From CAYWBU01 sp942491525 (GTDB lineage: Bacteria > Desulfobacterota > Desulfomonilia > UBA1062): DNA of 64,000 nucleotides. The position numbers were made by a program, and so were the translations under genes. The DNA is taken from NCBI GenBank assembly GCA_942491525.1, contig CALOBW010000030.1, forward strand, positions 372,001-436,000, read 5' to 3'. The notes beneath the pieces were generated by a model. That model ran no database searches. It worked only from the letters and a program-made list of their open reading frames with translations, and was not told the origin of the DNA. Shown piece after piece: positions 32,551 through 40,861 of the stretch (the stretch's first letter is position 1; each line of letters begins with the position of its first letter).

Positions 32551-33066
32551 TTAATTACCCACTCCCTCGAGCTGCTGCATGTATTCACGCACAATGCGCC
32601 GGATCTCGGCCTTCTGCTCCTCGCGGCTCAGGCCGGCATCGCGCTTGACCTGATCGAGCTCGGCCTTGTAGTTTTCGATCACCGCGCGCAGACGCTCCTG
32701 CTCTTCCAGGTCGGCCGCGCTCATCGCGGGTGCCGCACCAAACTGGCCGGCATAGACCGCATTCAAATTGGCGATCTGCTGCTCGCGCACCTCATCCGGC
32801 AGACTGGGATCGGCAGCGATCAGATTGCGGGTGCTTTGCAGGCGCTCCTTGGCCCCCTCCTCGCTCAGGCCGACAAAGGGATTACCCTGGGGCATCTCAA
32901 AGGGCTCGGAGTGCTCATCCAGCGGAGCTTCGTCGCGGGCGGCTTCCCGGGGCGCACTGAGCGGCGTGGGCTGCGGGGCGGCAACATCACGCTCGGGCCG
33001 CTGCCAGATGAAGATTCCAATCAGGATTATAACCAGCAATATGGGCAGAGCTATCTTTGCTTTCAT
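32551..33066 (-). CDS. Single-pass membrane-anchored hypothetical protein with coiled coil
   Basis: A 171-residue protein: an N-terminal hydrophobic anchor (about 5-22), a Pro/Ala-rich linker (25-55), then a helical, charged region (70-171) likely to form a coiled coil (EEQERLRAVIENYKAELDQVKRDAG). Family not recognised; the layout recalls lipase-chaperone-like or periplasmic scaffold proteins but has no diagnostic motif. ATG 33066 is used because GAGG precedes it; that site overlaps the stop codon of the upstream GDPD gene, so the two are probably co-translated. Confidence 0.65.
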   Translation of the reverse strand: MKAKIALPILLVIILIGIFIWQRPERDVAAPQPTPLSAPREAARDEAPLDEHSEPFEMPQGNPFVGLSEEGAKERLQSTRNLIAADPSLPDEVREQQIANLNAVYAGQFGAAPAMSAADLEEQERLRAVIENYKAELDQVKRDAGLSREEQKAEIRRIVREYMQQLEGVGN

Positions 33067-33074
33067 GATTAACC

Positions 33075-33989
33075 TCAATCTTGGGGCTGCTTACTGCGCG
33101 CCCAGTCTGAATATACAGCGGCCAGCCGGTCCGGATAGTCGCTGATGATGCCGTCCACCCCGTAGCGCAGCATGCGCCGCATGGCGGGTTTGTCGTTGAC
33201 CGTCCAGGGAATCACCTCAATACCGGCCTCCCGGCAGCGCCTAACGTAACGTGGCTTGACATAGAGATAGTGGGGCGAAATGATGTCGGCCCCGGCCGCG
33301 ATTGTCTGATCCAGAATATCATAACTGTTAGCCGGCAGCCCCATGATCAGCTGCAGCCCCTGCCAGTCGCTGGGCTGAAAAAGGGCCGAGAGGCGCACCT
33401 CAGAATCAAGCTCGCGCACCATGGGCAGCACCTCCGGCCTGAAGGACTGGACAATTGTGCGGCTGCTGACACCAAAGCGCTGCAGGGTCGCCGCCATGAC
33501 TGCCGCGGCCTCGCGCAGCTCGTCCTCATCGGCCTGCGGCGCAAATTTAAGCTCCACATTGAAACCCAACTCACCCTCATACTCCAGCACCCACTCGAAG
33601 AACTCATCCAGGGTGATCAGCGTCAAGCCGGGCTGGACCTGCTGGGTGGGAAACTTGGGATGCTGAATCGCGCCGCAGTCATAACGTTTAAGTTGATCCA
33701 CGCTCAACTGACGGACCGGAATCGGCTCCGCCGCCTGACCGTCGCCGTTCAGACAGAGAATAGGATTGATAACATCATCATGGTAGACGATCAACTGACC
33801 GTCAGCGGTCAAGTTAGTATCCAGCTCCAGAGTGGTCATACCCTGCTCAATGCAGGCTTCAAAGGCCGGGATGGAGTTCTCGGGCAGCAGTCCGCGCGCG
33901 CCGCGGTGGCCCTGCAGATCAACACTCAGGGGCTGATTGTAGGCACAGCCGCTCAGCAACATAATCACCAGCAGATAGATTTTTTTCAT
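33075..33989 (-). CDS. Glycerophosphodiester phosphodiesterase lipoprotein
   Basis: A 304-residue lipoprotein with lipobox MLLSGC. The GDPD TIM-barrel signature follows: QGHRGARGLLPENSIPAF (catalytic His), LELDTNLTADGQLIVYHDD (metal-binding Glu and Asp, second His) and GFNVELK. The C-terminal end (GIEVIPWTVNDKPAMRRMLRYGVDGIISDYPD) is typical. It hydrolyses glycerophosphodiesters to glycerol-3-phosphate. The ATG at 33989 starts the signal peptide, but GGGAGG abuts it without a spacer; an in-frame TTG at 34007 is the alternative. Expected in the periplasm, anchored to a membrane. Confidence 0.9.
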   Translation of the reverse strand: MKKIYLLVIMLLSGCAYNQPLSVDLQGHRGARGLLPENSIPAFEACIEQGMTTLELDTNLTADGQLIVYHDDVINPILCLNGDGQAAEPIPVRQLSVDQLKRYDCGAIQHPKFPTQQVQPGLTLITLDEFFEWVLEYEGELGFNVELKFAPQADEDELREAAAVMAATLQRFGVSSRTIVQSFRPEVLPMVRELDSEVRLSALFQPSDWQGLQLIMGLPANSYDILDQTIAAGADIISPHYLYVKPRYVRRCREAGIEVIPWTVNDKPAMRRMLRYGVDGIISDYPDRLAAVYSDWARSKQPQD

Positions 33990-34124
33990 CCTCCCAACAT
34001 AGCACAAGCCGGGGGCGCTTGCCGATCATTTATTGACAGCCAGGCTCCTGCCGCTTATGCCTTCAATTGACATCTGCGCCATTTGTTATATAAATCGGTG
34101 CATAATTATTTTTTAGGAGAGAAG

Positions 34125-34757
34125 ATGCCCCGGGGCCTCGCACTATTTTTATCAATCCTGCTCAATGCAGCTGTCATTCTGTCCCTGACACTGCATTTCA
34201 GCACAAGCATGCCGGTCCCCATGGCCGAGAGCGTTTACACAGTCACCATCCTGGCCGCCAAGGGCAACCCGGCCGTCACCGAAGTTAAGAAGGTCGTCAA
34301 AAAGAAAAAGAAGAAACCCAAGGCGCCGATTGCCAAGCCCGAGGCGATCAAAAAGGCCGAGCCCAAAGAAGAGCCTGCCGCCAATGAACCTGCTGAAGAA
34401 GTTGACGATGGAATTGAAGAAGATAGCAGTGAAGAACTGGCCGGCTCCCTTGAGGGCGGCGGAGAAGATCAGGTTCAGGAGATTGTCGGATCGATCGAAT
34501 CGGCCATGGCCTACTCAAAAGGGAACCGCAAGCCCCCCTACCCGGCTCTAGCGCGCAAACGCGGCTATCAGGGTACCGTGACTCTAAAATTAACCATTGG
34601 AGAGGATGAACGCATTACTGCTGTGGAAATCGTTGATTCATCCGGATACACAATCATAGATAACCCCACGGCACAATACATCAAGAAGAAGTGGCGCCTG
34701 CCGCCCAACATGGTCATGCAGATTCCAATCAAATTTGAGCTAAACGAGAAGAGTTAG
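34125..34757 (+). CDS. TonB-like energy-transducing protein
   Basis: A 210-residue protein. An N-terminal membrane anchor (about 5-24) is followed by a Lys/Pro/Glu-rich linker (VKKKKKKPKAPIAKPEAIKKAEPKEEP and an acidic stretch to ~115), and the C-terminal TonB domain has PPYPALARKRGYQGTVTLKLTI, near 143-165. TonB transmits proton-motive force from ExbB-ExbD to outer-membrane transporters. No exbB, exbD or TonB-dependent receptor lies in this window, so its partners are elsewhere. The start at 34125 has AGGAGA four bases upstream. Its stop codon overlaps that of the convergent RRM gene. Confidence 0.88.
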   Translation: MPRGLALFLSILLNAAVILSLTLHFSTSMPVPMAESVYTVTILAAKGNPAVTEVKKVVKKKKKKPKAPIAKPEAIKKAEPKEEPAANEPAEEVDDGIEEDSSEELAGSLEGGGEDQVQEIVGSIESAMAYSKGNRKPPYPALARKRGYQGTVTLKLTIGEDERITAVEIVDSSGYTIIDNPTAQYIKKKWRLPPNMVMQIPIKFELNEKS

Positions 34758-35026
34758 CGCCGCCGATTCGGGTCAGCCTTAGGCCGTTTACCCTTGGTCT
34801 CCTTGACCTCCAGCACGCTGCCGTCAAAATCAAAACCGTTAAAACGGGCGATGGCCTCGCGGGCCTGTTTCTCCTGGGGCATCTTGACGAAGGCGTAGCC
34901 CTTGGAGACGCCGGTCTTGTGGTCGATGGCGATCCTGACCGAATTGACCCGTCCGCTGGCACCGAAGAGCAGCGAAAGATCCTTCTCACTGACATCCTGT
35001 TTAAGGTTTCCCACAAATATATTCAT
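34754..35026 (-). CDS. RRM-type RNA-binding protein
   Basis: A 90-residue protein made of one RNA-recognition motif: RNP2 IFVGNL at residues 3-8 and RNP1 KGYAFVKM near 43-50, then a basic tail (KGKRPKADPNRRR). Bacterial single-RRM proteins of this kind (Rbp type in cyanobacteria and others) bind RNA; many are cold-induced. Its stop codon and that of the TonB gene overlap head-on (TTAG). Start ATG 35026; no strong ribosome site is visible within 10 bases. Confidence 0.92.
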   Translation of the reverse strand: MNIFVGNLKQDVSEKDLSLLFGASGRVNSVRIAIDHKTGVSKGYAFVKMPQEKQAREAIARFNGFDFDGSVLEVKETKGKRPKADPNRRR

Positions 35027-35191
35027 ACCGCCCCCGGCTCTTTTTGCCCCTTAATATGCCGCCGCGCACCAATTGTCATCAAAAATCGCCAATTGATATT
35101 GAAACTATGTTTATAAACTAAGGTCCATTTATTATCGACAACGGCCTCATTAGAATATATAGGGATGGGAGACCCACAATCAGGAGGAGTT

Positions 35192-38100
35192 ATGCAGAAT
35201 CGACCAGATTGGGACAATCCGGCAATAATCAAGATCAACAAAGAGAAACCGCACGTGGTGGCCCTGCCCTACGACAATATTGAAGACGCCGTCAAAGGCG
35301 CCAAATGCAAGTGGCAGCAGAGCCTCAACGGCGTCTGGAAGTTCAACTGGGCCCCCAAGCCCGCAGAGCGCCCCGCCGACTTCTACAAGCCCGACTACGA
35401 CGTCAAGGCCTGGGACGATATCAAGGTGCCGTCCAACTGGCAGATAGAAGGCTACGACACGCCCATCTACACCGACACCCGCTACCCCTACAGCATCGAT
35501 ACCAAGAACATCCCCAGCATCGACCACAACTACAATCCGGTCGGCTCATACCGCCGCGAGTTCAAAATTCCAATCAAGTGGCAGGATCGCGACATCTACC
35601 TGCACTTTGGCGGCGTCAACTCGGCCTTCTACGTCTGGATCAACGGCCAGCAGGTGGGCTACAGCCAGGGCACCATGACACCGGCGGAATTCAAGATCAA
35701 CGACTACCTCAAGAAGGGTAGCAACATCATCGCGGTTGAGGTCTACCGCTGGTGCGACGGCAGCTACCTCGAGGACCAGGACATGTGGCGCTTATCCGGC
35801 ATCTTCCGCGAGGTCAGCCTGATCGCGCGCCCCAAGACCGAGATCCGCGACTTCTTCGTAACCTCCGACCTGGATAGCGAGTACAAGGACGCCACCTTCA
35901 AGCTGCAGGCAGAGCTGAGCGGCGAGCTCAAGGGCTGCAACCTGCAGCTCCAGCTGCTGGACGGAGCTAAAGAGATCCTCAGGCTGAGCGCCCCGGCCGA
36001 GGAGCTGATCCGCCTGAGCGAGCAGATCAAAAAGCCCAAGCTCTGGAACGCGGAGACCCCCAACCTCTACCGCGTGATCCTGAGCCTCAGCGATAAAAAG
36101 GGCCAGCTGCTCGACGTGCGCGCCTGCAACATGGGCTTCCGCAAGATCGAGATCGTCAAGCGCCAGTTCCTGATCAACGGCCAGCCGATCCTCTTCCGCG
36201 GCGTCAACCGCCACGAGTTCCATCCCGAGCACGGCCACGCCGTGCCGGCCGAACTGATCGAGGCCGACATCAAGCTGATCAAGGCCAACAACATCAACGC
36301 CATCCGCTGCAGCCACTATCCCAACAGCACCATCTTCTACGAGTTCTGCGACAAGTACGGCATCTACGTCATGGATGAGTGCGACCTGGAGACCCACGGC
36401 CTGCGCGATCAGATTCCGGGCAGCGACCCCATCTGGACCGAGGCCTGCGTCGACCGCATGCAGCGCATGGTGCAGAAGAACAAGAACCACGCCTGCATCG
36501 TCTGCTGGTCCCTGGGCAACGAGGCCGGCTACGGCGACAACTTCCGCATCATGAAGCGCGCCACCCTGATGATCGACCGCAGCCGCCCCATCCACTATGA
36601 GGGCGACCATGAGCTCGACATCTCGGACATCTTCAGCATGATGTACGCTAACGTCGACCAAGTGAACCGCATCGGCCAGGACAAGGCCGTGCGGGCCGGC
36701 ATCGGCGAGCAGGGCCACTTCGCCGGTCAGCTCGTAAAGCCAAAGCAGTTTGCCGACAAGCCCTTCCTGCTCTGCGAATTCGGCCACTGCATGGCCAACT
36801 CGCTGGGCAACTTCAAGGAGTATGTGGAGGCCTTCGAACGTTACGACAACTGCATCGGCGGCTTCATCTGGGACTTCTGCGACCAGAGCATCCTGCGCAA
36901 AACCGACGACGGAAAAGATTTCTGGACCTACGGCGGCGACTTTGGCGACGAGCCCAATGACTGCCAGTTCTGCGGCAACGGCATCGTCACCGCCGACCGC
37001 CGCCCCCAACCGGCCCTTTTTGAGGTCAAGAAGCTCTACCAGTTCATCTCCGCCAAGCACCACGGCGAGGGTCTGGTCGAAATCTTCAACAAGCAGTTCT
37101 TCAAGGACCTGGAGGATTACAAACTCAACTGGAGCGTCTCTGCTGACGGTATCAGCGTCCAGCAGGGCGCAATTTCAGAGCTGCAGGCCGGCCAGATCCA
37201 GCTGCCACTCAATGAGTTTGCGCAGCCCGGCGAATACCACCTCAACCTGAGCTTCGTGACCAAGCAGCAGAGCGACTGGGCCAAGGCCGGCCACGAGGTG
37301 GCCTGGGAGCAATTCAATCTCGGCAAGATTGACGCACCGATCGTCAAGAGCTCCGCCAGCGCACCCCAGGTCAGCCAGGAAGACCGGCTGATCAGGGTCT
37401 TTGGCGATGGCTTCAGCGTTGAGATCGATCAGCTCAGCGGCGAGATCAGCGCCATCGACTACGGTCAGGGCAACCTGCTGCGTTCCCCCATCAAACCCAA
37501 CTTCTGGCGCGCCCCCATTGACAACGAGGGCGTCGGCCTGGCCGCCGAGATCAGGCGCTGCGGCGTGCCGCTCAAGGTTGCCCACCCGCTCTCCAAGCTG
37601 GCGGTCTTTATCTGGTACGGCCACTGCTGGAAGTATGCCCTGGGCAAGGTCAAGGAGATCCGCATCAGCGAAGATGGCGGCAACGTCCGGATTGATATCA
37701 AGCGCAAATCCTGGCTGATGCGCACCGGCATCGACCTCAGCTACACCATCAACGGGTCAGGCAATATCCAGGTGCATATGAACGCCTCGCCCCTGCTGCA
37801 GATGATCCGCTTCGGCATGCAGTTCAGCATGGACCAGAGCTTTGACAAAATGCAGTGGTTCGGCCGCGGCCCGCACGAGAACTATGCCGACCGCAACACC
37901 GGCGCCGCTGTGGGCCTCTACTCGGGCAAGGTCAAAGAGCTGACCCACGACTACCTCAACCCCCAGGAGAACGCCAACCGCACCGATGTGCGCATGATAA
38001 GCTTCAGCAATAAGCAGGGCCAGGGCCTCAAGTTCAGCGCCGACTCCCTGCTCAACGCCGGCGCCTGGCCCTATTCCCAGGAGGATCTGGAGGCGGCCAC

Positions 38101-38266
38101 CCATATCCACGAGCTGCCGCTGCGCGACTTCATCACCATCAACATCGACTACGGCCAGCGCGGCGTGGGCGGCAGCCTGCCGGCCTTCCTGACCCTGCTG
38201 GAGAAGTATAAGATGCCGGCCAACCGGCGCTATCGCTACACCTATACGATTTCAAAGCTGGATTGA
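35192..38266 (+). CDS. lacZ: Beta-galactosidase, GH2 (LacZ-like)
   Basis: At 1024 residues it has the same length as E. coli LacZ. Order of domains: sugar-binding beta domain (about 40-220), immunoglobulin-like domain, TIM barrel with acid/base Glu444 in WSLGNEAGYG and nucleophile Glu529 in LCEFGHCMANSLGN, then the C-terminal beta-sandwich of long GH2 galactosidases. No signal peptide, so it hydrolyses beta-galactosides in the cytoplasm. AGGAG precedes ATG 35192; a possible upstream ATG at 35165 lacks a ribosome site. No permease or regulator gene is adjacent. An AT-rich promoter-like region with several weak -10 candidates lies at 35100-35165. A related GH2 specificity such as beta-glucuronidase is unlikely given the full LacZ layout. 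Confidence 0.93.
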   Translation: MQNRPDWDNPAIIKINKEKPHVVALPYDNIEDAVKGAKCKWQQSLNGVWKFNWAPKPAERPADFYKPDYDVKAWDDIKVPSNWQIEGYDTPIYTDTRYPYSIDTKNIPSIDHNYNPVGSYRREFKIPIKWQDRDIYLHFGGVNSAFYVWINGQQVGYSQGTMTPAEFKINDYLKKGSNIIAVEVYRWCDGSYLEDQDMWRLSGIFREVSLIARPKTEIRDFFVTSDLDSEYKDATFKLQAELSGELKGCNLQLQLLDGAKEILRLSAPAEELIRLSEQIKKPKLWNAETPNLYRVILSLSDKKGQLLDVRACNMGFRKIEIVKRQFLINGQPILFRGVNRHEFHPEHGHAVPAELIEADIKLIKANNINAIRCSHYPNSTIFYEFCDKYGIYVMDECDLETHGLRDQIPGSDPIWTEACVDRMQRMVQKNKNHACIVCWSLGNEAGYGDNFRIMKRATLMIDRSRPIHYEGDHELDISDIFSMMYANVDQVNRIGQDKAVRAGIGEQGHFAGQLVKPKQFADKPFLLCEFGHCMANSLGNFKEYVEAFERYDNCIGGFIWDFCDQSILRKTDDGKDFWTYGGDFGDEPNDCQFCGNGIVTADRRPQPALFEVKKLYQFISAKHHGEGLVEIFNKQFFKDLEDYKLNWSVSADGISVQQGAISELQAGQIQLPLNEFAQPGEYHLNLSFVTKQQSDWAKAGHEVAWEQFNLGKIDAPIVKSSASAPQVSQEDRLIRVFGDGFSVEIDQLSGEISAIDYGQGNLLRSPIKPNFWRAPIDNEGVGLAAEIRRCGVPLKVAHPLSKLAVFIWYGHCWKYALGKVKEIRISEDGGNVRIDIKRKSWLMRTGIDLSYTINGSGNIQVHMNASPLLQMIRFGMQFSMDQSFDKMQWFGRGPHENYADRNTGAAVGLYSGKVKELTHDYLNPQENANRTDVRMISFSNKQGQGLKFSADSLLNAGAWPYSQEDLEAATHIHELPLRDFITINIDYGQRGVGGSLPAFLTLLEKYKMPANRRYRYTYTISKLD

Positions 38267-38273
38267 TAAGCGT

Positions 38274-38289
38274 GGGGGAGCAATCCCCC
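38274..38289. terminator. Short GC-rich hairpin between convergent genes
   Basis: GGGGGA pairs with TCCCCC around GCAA, and the outer flanks GCG/CGC can extend it with bulges. It lies between the stop codons of lacZ and the solute-binding-protein gene. No U-run, so termination strength is uncertain. Confidence 0.5.
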
Positions 38290-39087
38290 CTAACGCGAAT
38301 AAAATTCCGCCTCAATGCCGGCAAATGCCGGCGAATCTCTGAGCGCGGCCAGCGTATCCCAGAACTCCTGGCTGAACTGTGGGTAGCGCTCCACAAACTG
38401 GCGCGAGAGCATCACAAAGTAGGGCTTCTGATGGAAGGGCTCTTTGCTGGTCGCATACTTGACGATTTTTGCGCGCCAGTCAGGATTGGCCGCAATCAGG
38501 CTGTCGGCCCGGGCGGTCTGGATGGCGGCGGCCGCCAGCCGGCCGTGATAGAGCAGCTCCAGAATCTTGGCCGGATCAGAGGTCTGATCATTGAGCTCCA
38601 CCTCGAGCTGCTGCAGGGACGGAATAATTGAGAAGGCCCGCTGCACGCCGATCTGAGTGGCCCCCAGAGTGCTGCGCAGATTGGTAAATTTACGGCCGTC
38701 AAACTCAACGCCGGAATCTTTGAGCAGATAGAGTGAATAACCCGAGGTGTGGATGCGCCGGCTCGCATCCAGCCGCCCTCCCTGCTGCGGATAAAGACCG
38801 AACACTTCACGATCCTGCTTGTAACTGGCCGCAAATACGCCATCAATTTCACCACTCTGCATGGTCACCAGCGCCCGGATCCAAGGGTAGGCCCGGGTCT
38901 CAATTACAACCCCCAGCCTCATCTCCAGCAGCTTGAGCAACTCCAGATCCAGCCCGGCATAGCCGCCCGGGACCGGCATCACCCAGGGATAGGCGTTCTG
39001 GTCCTCATGCCCCAGCACCATCCGGTCGGGACGCTCCGCAGCCAGCAGCAGGGGCCAGAGCAGCAGCAGAAAGAGCAACCTCTTCAT
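38290..39087 (-). CDS. Periplasmic solute-binding protein, SBP_bac_3 type (orphan)
   Basis: A 265-residue protein with a signal peptide (FLLLLWPLLLAA). It has the amino-acid-binding fold: GYAGLDLELLKLLEMRLGV, YPWIRALVTMQSGEIDGVFAASYKQDR and a Gly-Ala hinge. No transporter genes are adjacent. It is the second of three orphan members in the window. It is convergent with lacZ and divergent from the TelA operon. The ligand is unknown; Arg in PWIR and Asp in EIDG may bind the solute. Confidence 0.82.
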   Translation of the reverse strand: MKRLLFLLLLWPLLLAAERPDRMVLGHEDQNAYPWVMPVPGGYAGLDLELLKLLEMRLGVVIETRAYPWIRALVTMQSGEIDGVFAASYKQDREVFGLYPQQGGRLDASRRIHTSGYSLYLLKDSGVEFDGRKFTNLRSTLGATQIGVQRAFSIIPSLQQLEVELNDQTSDPAKILELLYHGRLAAAAIQTARADSLIAANPDWRAKIVKYATSKEPFHQKPYFVMLSRQFVERYPQFSQEFWDTLAALRDSPAFAGIEAEFYSR

Positions 39088-39217
39088 GCAAACATATTAA
39101 GTTTCTGCGCCGTGAATCCAAGTATGAACTTGCCCCGCAGCCAGCTTGCCCTGAATCGCCGGATGATGTAGAGTTGATGCATCATATGATCATGAGGATC
39201 AAATTACGGAGTCTACT

Positions 39218-40279
39218 ATGCAGAGCGAATTGACAATTAGCAGCGAGCTGAGCACCGCCCAGCAGCAGGAGCTTGAAAAAATTAAAGAGCGCATCGATCT
39301 TGCCGATTCCAACACCATCCTGCAGTACGGTGCCGGGGTGCAGGGCAAGATATCCGAGTTTGCCGACACCATCCTCTCCGAGGTGAAATCCAAAGACACC
39401 GCCTATGTGGGCCAGGCCCTCAGCGATCTGATGTTCAATGTGCGCGAACTGCGCGCCGAACAGCTGGACAAGAAAAATTTCTGGTCGCGCATCCCCGGCT
39501 TCAGCTCCCTCTTTGACGGTGCGCGCCGCTTTGCCAGCCGCTACCAGAGCGTCAGCACCCAGATAATCAAGATCAGCGAAGAACTTGAAAAAGCCAAAAC
39601 CCAGCTGCTGAACGATGTCAGCATGCTGGACAACTTCTATGAGATCAATGCCGGCTACTTCCAGGAGATCGGCCTCTACATCCTGGCCGGCGAGCAGAAA
39701 CTGCAGGAGCTCAATCAAACGGTCCTGCCCGAACTCAAGAGAGAGGCCGAGGCCAGCAACGACCAGATGGAGATGCAGAGATACCGCGACCTGGTCGATT
39801 TTACGGGGCGCGTCGAGAAGAAGATCCACGACCTCAAGCTGAGCCGCACCGTGGCCCTGCAGACCGCGCCCCAGATCCGCCTGGTGCAGCGCAACAACCA
39901 GGACCTGGCCGAAAAGATCCAGAGCTCAATCCTCAACACCATCCCGCTCTGGAAGAATCAGATGGTCATGGCCATCAGCCTGCTGCGTCAGAAGCAGGCC
40001 CTCGGCCTGCAGCAGGAGGTCTCAAGGACTACCAACGAGCTGCTGGAGAAGAATGCGGAGCTGCTCAAACAGAGTTCCATCGAAATCGCCAAGGAGTCGG
40101 AGGCCGGCATCGTGGACATCGAAACCATCAAAAAGGTCAACGCCGAGCTGATCAGCACCATTGACGAAACCATCAAGATCCATCAGGAGGCCAAAGTCCG
40201 GCGCAAACAGGCCGCCGAGGAGCTGCAGAAGCTGGAGCAGGACCTCAAGAGCCATATCCTGCAGATCAAGAACCAGTAA
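39218..40279 (+). CDS. TelA-family protein (toxic anion resistance type)
   Basis: A 353-residue cytoplasmic protein, almost wholly helical with coiled-coil character, with TelA/KlaA family features (LDNFYEINAGYFQEIGLYILAGEQKL near 135-160; IPLWKNQMVMAISLLRQKQAL near 245-265; NAELLKQSSIEIAKESEAGIVDIETIKKVN). Members are linked to tellurite and antimicrobial tolerance; the biochemical activity is unknown. It is the first gene of a tight operon with the NfeD-like and flotillin genes (gaps of 9 and 18 bases), which suggests a membrane-stress role. CGGAG lies before the ATG. Confidence 0.9.
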   Translation: MQSELTISSELSTAQQQELEKIKERIDLADSNTILQYGAGVQGKISEFADTILSEVKSKDTAYVGQALSDLMFNVRELRAEQLDKKNFWSRIPGFSSLFDGARRFASRYQSVSTQIIKISEELEKAKTQLLNDVSMLDNFYEINAGYFQEIGLYILAGEQKLQELNQTVLPELKREAEASNDQMEMQRYRDLVDFTGRVEKKIHDLKLSRTVALQTAPQIRLVQRNNQDLAEKIQSSILNTIPLWKNQMVMAISLLRQKQALGLQQEVSRTTNELLEKNAELLKQSSIEIAKESEAGIVDIETIKKVNAELISTIDETIKIHQEAKVRRKQAAEELQKLEQDLKSHILQIKNQ

Positions 40280-40288
40280 GGAGCATAC

Positions 40289-40843
40289 ATGCAAACTTAT
40301 AACGCAATCGAAATCTTTTTCCTGACCTGCGCCGGCATCGGCGGCACCTTTTTCATCATCTGGCTGATTCTGCAATTCATCGGCATGGGCGACATCGATG
40401 CCGATGTGCCCACTGATGATGCCGGCTTTGACGCGGACGCCAGCTTCAAGCTGCTCTCGCTGCAGGGCCTGACCGCCTTCAGCATGATGTTCGGCCTGGT
40501 GGGCTTCGGCCTCTACAATCAGAGCCATCTCGGCAGCCTGATCGCCACAATCGGCGCCCTGGTTGCCGGCCTGGGCTCAGTCTGGATCATCGGCAAGATC
40601 TTCAGCATGATGATGGGGCTGCAGTCCAGCGGCACCCTCGAGAACACGAGCGCCATCGGCTGCGAAGGCACGGTCTACCTGACCATCCCGGCCGAGGGCA
40701 CCGGCTCGGTCCAGATCAACATGCAGAACCGCCTGCGCGAGTTTGACGCCGTATCACACAACAAGGAGGAGCTCACAACCGGCGAACGCATTCGAGTAGT
40801 CTGGGTTAACGGCAACGTCCTTGCAGTTGAAAAAGTAAAATAG
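40289..40843 (+). CDS. NfeD/YuaF-like membrane protein, flotillin partner
   Basis: A 184-residue protein with three hydrophobic segments (about 8-32, 60-80, 85-107) and a C-terminal OB-fold domain (IGCEGTVYLTIPAEGTGSVQINMQNRLREFDAVS, GERIRVVWVNGNVLAVEKV). This matches short NfeD proteins such as YuaF/YqiJ that are encoded directly before flotillins and act with them in membrane microdomains. AAGGAG site; it lies 9 bases behind telA and 18 before flotillin. Confidence 0.87.
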   Translation: MQTYNAIEIFFLTCAGIGGTFFIIWLILQFIGMGDIDADVPTDDAGFDADASFKLLSLQGLTAFSMMFGLVGFGLYNQSHLGSLIATIGALVAGLGSVWIIGKIFSMMMGLQSSGTLENTSAIGCEGTVYLTIPAEGTGSVQINMQNRLREFDAVSHNKEELTTGERIRVVWVNGNVLAVEKVK

Positions 40844-40861
40844 AATTTAAAAGGAGATTTT

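Noticed and set aside
35792..37063. Minus-strand frame of about 420 codons inside lacZ
   Set aside because: Val/Ala/Leu-rich shadow of a strongly biased gene; no motif or start site.
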